Shown here: positions 16,951 through 23,459 of the stretch, in pieces
Position numbering within the stretch: the first letter of the stretch is position 1
Layout: every line of letters starts with the position of its first letter
Translations under genes and position numbers: made by a program
The notes under the pieces: model-generated
Database searches by the model: none
Seen by the model: the letters and a program-made list of their open reading frames with translations, nothing else
What the model was told of the DNA's origin: nothing
From: Dongia_B soli
GTDB taxonomy: Bacteria; Pseudomonadota; Alphaproteobacteria; Dongiales; Dongiaceae
DNA: 64,000 nt
Direction: 5' to 3'
Assembly (NCBI RefSeq): GCF_034044715.1
Contig: NZ_JAXCLW010000001.1
Location: 992,001-1,056,000 of the forward strand

Positions 16951-17424
16951 ATGTGGATTGGTGTGGCGATTTCGCCCATCATGCCGCATCGCGGTGAACG
17001 CGTGGGGCGTGGGGAGAAGCGCTTGACGCAGAAACGAAAGAACAACGCCGTCTCATCGAAACGGCGCAAGGGAGCGGAGCCATCGGCCGTGCCGCCGAAG
17101 CCGCCGTTGCATCCTTATTTGATTATGGCGGTGGCAGCTGTTCTGCCGGGCGTCGGTCAGGTGATGAACAATCAAGCCAATCGCGGCTTGCTGTTTGTGT
17201 TCACCATGATTGCGCTTGGCTATGTCACCTATCACCTCTCGACGCCCGAGATTTCTCTGGTGGGCCGCTATGCCGGCGGGCTGTTCATTTATGCCCTCTC
17301 GATCATGGATGCCTACAAATGGGCGCGTGTCCGCTGGGTGATCTTCCATCACCCGGTATCAGCCGCTCCATCGGCAACAACTGCATCGGGGGAGATGCCG
17401 GCCAATAAAATGGAGCATTCGTAA
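16951..17424 (+). CDS. TM2-like small membrane protein beside APC permease
   Basis: Up to 157 residues. A lysine/arginine-rich N-terminal tail is followed by hydrophobic helices between about residues 53 and 115. The motif PGVGQVMNNQANRG resembles the PGxGhfYxGxxxxG turn of TM2-type proteins. The start is uncertain: ATG 16951 and ATG 16981 lack ribosome sites, whereas a TTG at 17023 has GGGGAG seven bases upstream. It precedes the second APC permease by 46 bases. Role unknown; an accessory role to the permease is inference only. Confidence 0.55.
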   Translation: MWIGVAISPIMPHRGERVGRGEKRLTQKRKNNAVSSKRRKGAEPSAVPPKPPLHPYLIMAVAAVLPGVGQVMNNQANRGLLFVFTMIALGYVTYHLSTPEISLVGRYAGGLFIYALSIMDAYKWARVRWVIFHHPVSAAPSATTASGEMPANKMEHS

Positions 17425-17470
17425 CCGTTAATTAAGCACGTAACGCTTTTCCAGTACCTGGGAGGGGGAA

Positions 17471-19165
17471 ATGGCGACTTTAAGTGAAACAAAGACAGCC
17501 GGGCAGGGTGAACTGCACCGGGCAATTGATTGGAAAGGGGCGTTCTGGGTTGCCAGCGGCGTTCCCGCTCTCGTTCTTTTCTCGATCGGCGGCATCGCCG
17601 GCACAGTCGGTATTCCGGCCTTTGCGGTCTGGGCGATCTCGATGTGCATGGGCTTCATTCAGTCCTTCACCTATGCCGAAATCGCTGGCTTATTTCCCAG
17701 CAAATCGGGCGGTGCATCGGTCTATGGTGCAGCCGCCTGGGTGCGCTATAGCAAGTTTATCGCGCCGCTCTCGGTCTGGTGCAATTGGTTCGCCTGGACG
17801 CCGGTGCTCTCACTCGGTACCGCCATCGCGGCCGGCTACATCCTCGATCTGATGGAACCGGCGCCGACGGCTGAAGCGGTCCAGGCCATGATCGCCCAGG
17901 CAACGGCAGCCGGTCAGACGATGGATGCGGCCGCGGCTACCGCTGCGCTCATGCCGATCCACAACTGGTCGCTTTTCACAGCCAATGTCGGCGGCCTGGT
18001 CAACGTCTCGATCAACTGGACCTTCTTCATCGGCGCCATCCTGATGCTGCTGGCTTTCGCCATTCAGCATCGCGGCATCCTCGGCACCGCCAAGGTGCAG
18101 ACGGTGGTCGGGCTGGTGATCGTCATCACGCTGCTGATCGTCGGCGTCATTCCGTTCTTCAATGGCAACTTCAACTCCGCCAACTTCACGCCTTTCGTAC
18201 CGCTCGCGGTGCCTTATGCGCCGGAGCCGGGGAGCTGGAACACGGCCGGTTGGACGCTGGTGCTGGGTGGCATGTTCATCGCCGCCTGGTCGACCTACGG
18301 CTTTGAAACCGCGATTTGCTACACCAGCGAGTTCAAGAATCCGGATACAGACACCTTCAAGGCGATCTTCTATTCGGGTCTGCTCTGCCTGTTGCTCTTC
18401 ATCCTGGTGCCGATCACCTTCCAGGGCTATCTGGGCCTGACCGGCATGCTCGATCCCGGCATCGTCGCCGGCACGGGTGTGGCTTCGGCCATGGCGATGA
18501 TGGTCGGCGGCGGCCATTTCATCCACACGCTGTTCGTCTTCCTGATGATCGCTTCGCTGATCCTGATCATCATCACGGCGATGGCGGGTTCGTCGCGCAC
18601 CCTGTATCAGGGCTCGGTCGATGGTTGGCTGCCGCGCTACTTGAGCGGCGTCAATCACAACGGCGCGCCGACCAATGCCATGTGGACGGATCTGGTCTTC
18701 AACATGATCCTGCTGTCCTTCGCGTCGTCGGATGCCACCGCCTATTACTTCATCCTGGCGGTGTCCAATTGCGGCTACATCATCTTCAACTTCCTCAACC
18801 TCAATTCCGGTTGGATCCATCGTATCGATAACGGCCATGTGCGCCGGCCCTATAAGGCGCCGACGCTGATCCTGGCCGCCGGCACGGTGCTGTCCTTCGT
18901 CAACGCCGCCTTCATGGGCGCTGGCGCCAAGGTGTGGAACCCGATCGCCTTGTGGTGCGGGTTGATCATGGCCGCGTTGATCATCCCGGTCTTCTGCTTC
19001 CGCCACTATGTGCAGGACAAGGGCAAGTTCCCGCCGCGCATGCTCGAAGACCTCGGCATCACCGATTCAGGCAAGATGGAACGGAAGGCGGGCATACTGC
19101 CTTACCTGACCCTGGTTGCCGGTGTAGCGGTGGTGCTTATTACCAACTGGATCTTCACGCTCTAA
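17471..19165 (+). CDS. APC-family amino-acid permease
   Basis: A 564-residue permease with about twelve to thirteen hydrophobic helices. The first helix carries SIGGIAGTVGIPAF in the place of the APC substrate-site glycine motif, and later segments include FETAICYTSEFKNPDTDTFKAI, the conserved loop after TM6 in this superfamily, and GSSRTLYQGSVDGWLP. A polar insert of roughly 40 residues (about 125-165) separates two helices. The ribosome site GGAGGGGG is strong. It would import an amino acid or amine; substrate not assignable. A clear terminator follows. Confidence 0.8.
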   Translation: MATLSETKTAGQGELHRAIDWKGAFWVASGVPALVLFSIGGIAGTVGIPAFAVWAISMCMGFIQSFTYAEIAGLFPSKSGGASVYGAAAWVRYSKFIAPLSVWCNWFAWTPVLSLGTAIAAGYILDLMEPAPTAEAVQAMIAQATAAGQTMDAAAATAALMPIHNWSLFTANVGGLVNVSINWTFFIGAILMLLAFAIQHRGILGTAKVQTVVGLVIVITLLIVGVIPFFNGNFNSANFTPFVPLAVPYAPEPGSWNTAGWTLVLGGMFIAAWSTYGFETAICYTSEFKNPDTDTFKAIFYSGLLCLLLFILVPITFQGYLGLTGMLDPGIVAGTGVASAMAMMVGGGHFIHTLFVFLMIASLILIIITAMAGSSRTLYQGSVDGWLPRYLSGVNHNGAPTNAMWTDLVFNMILLSFASSDATAYYFILAVSNCGYIIFNFLNLNSGWIHRIDNGHVRRPYKAPTLILAAGTVLSFVNAAFMGAGAKVWNPIALWCGLIMAALIIPVFCFRHYVQDKGKFPPRMLEDLGITDSGKMERKAGILPYLTLVAGVAVVLITNWIFTL

Positions 19166-19190
19166 GCGGGCGAAGATCGCGATCACCTTG

Positions 19191-19222
19191 CGGGGGAGCC
19201 GGTCCGGCTTCCCCGTTTTCTT
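19191..19222 (+). terminator. Rho-independent terminator after APC permease
   Basis: The stem GGGGAGCCGG/CCGGCTTCCCC with a tiny loop is followed by GTTTTCTTT. It lies 26 bases past the permease stop and ends that transcription unit ahead of the structured leader. Confidence 0.85.
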
Positions 19223-19329
19223 TGTGGCCGGCGGCGCGAGCTCGCAATATTTCAGATAAAGGTCATTAAGGAGAATTTACCGCGCGAGGTTAAATCCCCG
19301 CGGATTTTTTATGGACCCTTACCCAGTTA

Positions 19330-19558
19330 TTCTGTATGGTCCGCGCCATATGCAACAGCGACAGAGTCGCCCCATGTCCACCTTACGTCTCCGACGACGA
19401 TCGATCCGCGCGCTGCGAAGCGTGGCGGTCGGCTGTGCACGAGACGCCGGGAAGGCCATCTAAGGCCGGGGAGCCCGACGGGTAGGCAGCCGAACGCCCA
19501 GTTTCGGCAGTGGTCACTAAACGCAGTGTCACTTACTTACCTGAAGGAAACCTGGACA
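19330..19558 (+). promoter_or_regulatory. Structured leader resembling the alphaproteobacterial speF RNA motif
   Basis: Between the terminator and the GNAT gene lies about 230 bases with no ordinary gene but high internal structure. It contains CCGCGCCATATGCAACAGCGACA, then CACCTTACGTCTCCGACGACG, then a GC-rich hairpin zone, GCCGAA/TTCGGC (19489-19508), and a final CTGAAGGAAACCTGG with the ribosome site. From memory these blocks match the conserved core of the speF leader found ahead of ornithine decarboxylase in alphaproteobacteria. Here no decarboxylase follows; the GNAT gene, which normally follows odc in relatives, comes directly. A covariance-model search is needed to settle it. Confidence 0.55.
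19374..19463 (+). CDS. Candidate 29-residue arginine-rich leader peptide
   Basis: Inside the structured leader an ATG opens 29 codons before TAA. The product has seven Arg (five of them in residues 5-12) and one Lys, starting MSTLRLRRRSIRALR. The reading frame covers the most conserved block of the leader. Leaders controlling polyamine genes can sense ornithine or arginine through a nascent peptide, so this composition is suggestive. There is no good ribosome site, and conservation of the RNA alone could explain the open frame. Confidence 0.3.
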   Translation: MSTLRLRRRSIRALRSVAVGCARDAGKAI

Positions 19559-20173
19559 ATGTATCTGCTTAAGCCCGAAACCCCGGACCTCGCCCCCGCT
19601 GTCGAAAGCCTTCTCGATACGGTGTTCGGCGCCAGCCGTTTCGACAAGGCTTCCTATCAATATCGCATCGGCGTGCAGCCGGTCGCCGATCTCTCCTGGA
19701 CCGCTTTCGCCGGCGACCGCTTGGTCGGTTCGATCCGCTACTGGCCGATCCTGGTCGATCCGCAGGATGGCGGCACGGCCACCCAGGCCCTGCTCCTCGG
19801 CCCGCTCAGCATCGATCAGGAATTCGCCGGCAAAGGCATCGGCCGGGCCCTCACCTTCAAGACTCTGGAACTCGCCGCAGGCCTCGGCTATGGCTTGGTC
19901 CTGCTGGTCGGCGATATCGATTACTACAAGCGCTTCGGCTTCGTGCCGGCGACCCCTTACGGCTTCGTCATGCCGGGCGAGAGCCGGCCGCACCGACTGC
20001 AGGTCGCGGCGCTGCGCGACGGCCTTCTGGAGCCGGGTCAAGTGACGGGCGGAGAGATCCGCCATATTCACAGCGGCGAGCCCGCTCTGCTGACCACGGC
20101 CGCGACGGCCAAGCCACGGAGGGGTCATCGTCGCCCCGCCAACGCCAATGGCCGCAACCGCCTCGCCATCTGA
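19559..20173 (+). CDS. GNAT-family N-acetyltransferase
   Basis: A 204-residue acetyltransferase. The acetyl-CoA loop motif is seen as QEFAGKGIGRALTFKTLE (about residues 94-110), after a conserved LLLGPLSID strand, and is followed by LVGDIDYYKRFGFVPAT, the typical motif of the YhbS-like branch. In relatives this gene sits next to ornithine decarboxylase and may acetylate polyamines or related amines; that is context inference. ATG 19559 is chosen over GTG 19526 because GAAGGA lies about 10 bases upstream and conserved sequence starts there. The last 35 residues are basic and poorly conserved. Confidence 0.85.
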   Translation: MYLLKPETPDLAPAVESLLDTVFGASRFDKASYQYRIGVQPVADLSWTAFAGDRLVGSIRYWPILVDPQDGGTATQALLLGPLSIDQEFAGKGIGRALTFKTLELAAGLGYGLVLLVGDIDYYKRFGFVPATPYGFVMPGESRPHRLQVAALRDGLLEPGQVTGGEIRHIHSGEPALLTTAATAKPRRGHRRPANANGRNRLAI

Positions 20174-20194
20174 TTCCGTGACCTCCGAATAACC

Positions 20195-20226
20195 GAGCGG
20201 CCCCCAGCCTTGGGGCCGCTCGCTTT
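20195..20226 (+). terminator. Rho-independent terminator after GNAT gene
   Basis: The stem GAGCGGCCCC/GGGGCCGCTC closes a short loop (CAGCCTT) and is followed by GCTTTTC. It lies about 20 bases past the GNAT stop. Confidence 0.85.
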
Positions 20227-20348
20227 TCTGGGCTGGCGCAATTCCGCTCCGCTTCCAGCGGCCACTGGAAAATCGCCACGTCGCCCAATTGCGGCCATGC
20301 TCTCCGGCCACCATCGGCGCTCCGTTCCGCTATCGATCCAGAGCGCAA

Positions 20349-21179
20349 ATGAGTGGTCGACGCCGACCTGCAGGCAGGAGCTTTTGGTTTATTGGAGTTG
20401 CCGTCTTTCTTGCTGCCGCTGCGGCAGCGGTTTTTTATGCATCCGCCTGGCATCCATCCGGCACGACGTTCTCGCATCAGGGAATCGACGTGTCCCATCA
20501 TCAAGGGCGCATCGACTGGTGGAAACTGCCGAGCCAGGGCGTCGACTTCGCCTATATCAAGGCGACCGAAGGCGGCGATCACCGGGACAGGCTGTTTGCC
20601 GTCAACTGGTCCGCTGCACGGCGCGTCGGTATCAAGCGCGGCGCCTATCACTTCTTCACGCTTTGCCGGCCGGGGGCGGATCAGGCGGCAAATTTCATCA
20701 CCAGCGTCCCCGTCGAGGCCGATGCGCTGCCGCCGGCTGTCGATCTGGAATATGGCGGAAATTGCGCCAGCCGGATCTCGCCAGGCGCGCTACATGCCGA
20801 GCTGGCGGCCTTCATCGAGCGCGTGGAGATTCATTACCGCAAACCGGTCGTGCTTTATCTGACCGAAGAGTTCGACCGCGATTTTGCGATCAGCCGCAGC
20901 TTCGACCAACCGCTTTGGCTGAGGAGCCTGGTCGTCGAACCGCGTTTCGGCGCGCGGCCGTGGCGAGTCTGGCAGGTTTCCAATTTCCGCCGGCTCGACG
21001 GCATTGAGGCCGGGTGGACTGGAATGTCCTCAGGTGAGCCTTGGTCTTCGGTCGTCAGCCTTCCCCGTCATTGCTGGCATGGAGGGCTTCGCCGATCGCA
21101 TAGAAATGGCCGCCCGCCACGTGATGCAGGCTGCGCCAGGCTGGGTCGGCATGCTCGAACTGCCAATGGCCGCCCTTGA
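20349..21179 (+). CDS. GH25-family lysozyme (muramidase), frameshifted near its 3' end
   Basis: An N-terminal membrane anchor or signal segment (about residues 13-33) precedes a GH25 catalytic domain: GIDVSHHQG with the first catalytic Asp, FAYIKATEG, RGAYHFF, and PAVDLEY with the Asp-x-Glu pair. The enzyme cuts the N-acetylmuramic acid bonds of peptidoglycan. The frame as given runs to 21179 and overlaps the convergent flavin reductase by 125 bases. One base inserted in the GGG at 21012-21014 would instead give V-D-W-N-V-L-R and a stop at 21035-21037, the usual GH25 ending. So a one-base deletion is likely, real or from sequencing. The active site is untouched either way. Start ATG 20349 is preferred over 20289 since it directly precedes the basic start of the signal segment. 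Confidence 0.8.
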   Translation: MSGRRRPAGRSFWFIGVAVFLAAAAAAVFYASAWHPSGTTFSHQGIDVSHHQGRIDWWKLPSQGVDFAYIKATEGGDHRDRLFAVNWSAARRVGIKRGAYHFFTLCRPGADQAANFITSVPVEADALPPAVDLEYGGNCASRISPGALHAELAAFIERVEIHYRKPVVLYLTEEFDRDFAISRSFDQPLWLRSLVVEPRFGARPWRVWQVSNFRRLDGIEAGWTGMSSGEPWSSVVSLPRHCWHGGLRRSHRNGRPPRDAGCARLGRHARTANGRP

Positions 21180-21642
21180 AGACGCGATTATCGGCCCAGG
21201 CGGCTACGACCTCGCCAATGAACAAGTCATAGGCCTGCTGGTTGTGCGGCTCGGAGATCAGCCGACAGGCGAGCCAGGCCGAACAGCCGCCAACGAAGGG
21301 AAGGTCATATCCCTCGACCTGGAACAAGGTCGCGCCAAAGCGTTCCAGCTTGTCTGGCGCGTCGAACATGGTTGTCGTGCCCAGTTCGTGGGTCAATTGC
21401 AATTGCGCCGCGGTGGGCACCTGGATGACGAAGGCGCCGCTTTGCTCGACGAGGCCGCGCGTCTTGGTGCTCTTGTCCAGAACCACGGTCAGCTTGGGCG
21501 GGGCGAAATCCAGCGCGCAGGCCCAGGCAGCCGCCATGACATTGTCCGTGCCATCATGGCGCGCGGAGACGAGCACCGTGGGGCCGTGATTGATCAGCCG
21601 ATAGGCCTTTTCCAGCGGAACCGGGGAAATGTGACGGTCCAT
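21055..21642 (-). CDS. Flavin reductase family protein (FMN-binding split barrel)
   Basis: A 195-residue protein typical of the flavin reductase-like domain. Visible features are the TVLVSARHDGTDNVMAAAW opening strand, then PKLTVVLDKSTKTRGLVEQSG and FVIQVP, which form the FMN-binding barrel, and a C-terminal HHVAGGHFYAIG. Members use NAD(P)H to reduce flavin or act in small-molecule reduction. ATG 21642 is chosen because AGGA lies upstream and the conserved part begins at once; the longer frame to 21720 reads through a terminator. It is convergent with the lysozyme gene and downstream of the aldehyde dehydrogenase. Confidence 0.8.
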   Translation of the reverse strand: MDRHISPVPLEKAYRLINHGPTVLVSARHDGTDNVMAAAWACALDFAPPKLTVVLDKSTKTRGLVEQSGAFVIQVPTAAQLQLTHELGTTTMFDAPDKLERFGATLFQVEGYDLPFVGGCSAWLACRLISEPHNQQAYDLFIGEVVAAWADNRVFKGGHWQFEHADPAWRSLHHVAGGHFYAIGEALHASNDGEG

Positions 21643-21685
21643 TGCGGAGTCCTTTAAAAGCGTCTTCGTGGTTTCGCTTCGCGAC

Positions 21686-21718
21686 GAAAAAGGGGCGGGA
21701 CCCGCAAGCCCCGCCCCC
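21686..21718 (-). terminator. Rho-independent terminator after aldehyde dehydrogenase
   Basis: On the minus strand a GGGGCGGG/CCCGCCCC stem with a 10-base loop is followed by TTTTTCG. It lies just past the aldehyde dehydrogenase stop and separates it from the flavin reductase gene. Confidence 0.8.
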
Positions 21719-21738
21719 ATTTCGACATCGCCCCGCGA

Positions 21739-23253
21739 TCAGCCGAGATGCATCCAGACCGACTTGGTCTGGGTGACGGTCAGCAGGGTCTCCAGGCACT
21801 TGTCGCGGCCCATGCCGGACTGCTTGAACCCGCCCCAGGGCTGGGTCATGTCGCCATGGTCGAAGCAATTGACCCAGACGACGCCGGCCTCGATGTCGCG
21901 TGCCGCCTTGTGGGCGAGGTTGACATCCGAGGTCCATATCGACGCTGCCAGGCCGTAGATCGAATCATTGGCGATCTCGATCGCTTCCTCGACCTTCTTG
22001 AACGGCAGGACCGCGCCGACCGGACCGAAGATTTCTTCCTGGGCGATCCGCATCTTGTTCTTCACGCCGCTGAACAGGGTCGGGGCGACATAGGCGCCCT
22101 TCTCCAGACCCTTCGGCACGGCACCGCCGAATTCCAGCTTGGCGCCTTCCTTCTTGCCGATATCGATATAGCCGAGGACGCGCTTCTGCTGGCCTTTATC
22201 GACCAGCGGGCCCATCGTGGTCGACGGGTCGAGCGGATCGCCCGGCAGGAAGCTGGCCTTGGCCTTTTCCTGGAATTTGTGGACGAACTCGTCATGAATC
22301 TTGGCATCGACCAGGATGCGCGAGCCGGCGTTGCAGACCTCGCCCTGGTTGCCGAAGATGCCGTTGACGGCATATTGGATGGCCATGTCCATATCCGGAA
22401 CGTCGGCGGTGATGATTTGCGGGGTCTTGCCGCCGGTCTCCGTCGTCACGCGCTTCATGTTCGACTGGCCGGAATAGACCATCATCAGCTTGCCGATTTC
22501 GGTCGAACCGGTGAAGCTGATCTTGTCGACATCCATGTGTAAGGCGAGCGCCTTGCCGACTTCCTCGCCAAGACCCTGCACGACGTTGAAGACACCGGCC
22601 GGACCGCCGGCTTCCATGAACAGCTTGGCCATCAGATTGGCCGAGAGCGGCGATTGTTCGGCCGGCTTCAAGACCACGCTATTGCCGGCAGCCAGAGCCG
22701 GAGCGACCTTCCAGGAGGCCATCATCAACGGATAGTTCCACGGCACGATGCAACCGACCACACCCAGCGGCTGACGCAGGATGTACTGGAATTCGGTCGC
22801 GGCGGTATTGGTGACGACGCCCTCGATCTTGTCGATGGTTTCGCCGAAGAACTGGAAGGTCAAAGCCGAACCCGGGACGTCGGAATTCAGCATGTCCATC
22901 ACCGGCTTGCCCATATCGAGTGTATCGATCAAGGCAAATTGCAGCGCGTTTTCGCGGATCAGATCGGCAAAGCGATACATGATCGCCATGCGGTCGCGCG
23001 GCGCCATGCGCGACCAGACACCGCTCTTGAAGGCCTTGCGCGCCGCCTTGACGGCAAGATCGACATCGCCCGCATCGCCGCGGGCGACTTCAGCGATCAC
23101 TTCGCCGGTCGCCGGATTGATGCTTTCGAACTTCTTGCCCTTCTTGCCATCGACGAATTTGCCGTCGATGAAATGGCGGGTTTCGAATTTCAACTTGGAC
23201 GCGTATTTATGAAACGATTTTTTATCCAGCTTCCGTGCGTCTTCAAGGTTCAT
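21739..23253 (-). CDS. NAD(P)-dependent aldehyde dehydrogenase (PuuC-like)
   Basis: A 504-residue aldehyde dehydrogenase with all family marks: PWNYPLMMASWKVAPALAAGN (Asn of the oxyanion hole), FTGSTEIG cofactor loop, ETGGKTP (general base Glu), GNQGEVCNAGSR (nucleophilic Cys), and EEIFGPVGAV. The N-terminal region resembles gamma-glutamyl-gamma-aminobutyraldehyde and 4-guanidinobutyraldehyde dehydrogenases (PuuC/KauB group). ATG 23253 has AGAGGAG upstream; the frame to 23349 extends with non-conserved residues. It would oxidise an aldehyde derived from an amine or amino acid in the cytoplasm. Substrate assignment is tentative. Confidence 0.85.
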   Translation of the reverse strand: MNLEDARKLDKKSFHKYASKLKFETRHFIDGKFVDGKKGKKFESINPATGEVIAEVARGDAGDVDLAVKAARKAFKSGVWSRMAPRDRMAIMYRFADLIRENALQFALIDTLDMGKPVMDMLNSDVPGSALTFQFFGETIDKIEGVVTNTAATEFQYILRQPLGVVGCIVPWNYPLMMASWKVAPALAAGNSVVLKPAEQSPLSANLMAKLFMEAGGPAGVFNVVQGLGEEVGKALALHMDVDKISFTGSTEIGKLMMVYSGQSNMKRVTTETGGKTPQIITADVPDMDMAIQYAVNGIFGNQGEVCNAGSRILVDAKIHDEFVHKFQEKAKASFLPGDPLDPSTTMGPLVDKGQQKRVLGYIDIGKKEGAKLEFGGAVPKGLEKGAYVAPTLFSGVKNKMRIAQEEIFGPVGAVLPFKKVEEAIEIANDSIYGLAASIWTSDVNLAHKAARDIEAGVVWVNCFDHGDMTQPWGGFKQSGMGRDKCLETLLTVTQTKSVWMHLG

Positions 23254-23459
23254 GCCTACATCTCCTCTTGGCATAACCGCCTTGCCGGAACCAGACCCCG
23301 GATGGCGGCGAATGGATGCAACGCTTATAGCACCGGGAATAACGGCCAAGCTAGGGGCTATAACCGTTTGGATATAGCGCTCTCCACCGCGAGCGCTGGG
23401 CCCCGAAGGGGCAAAGCCACCTCTATCTATAGGCTCAATTGCGGCTCAATGTCGTGCGC

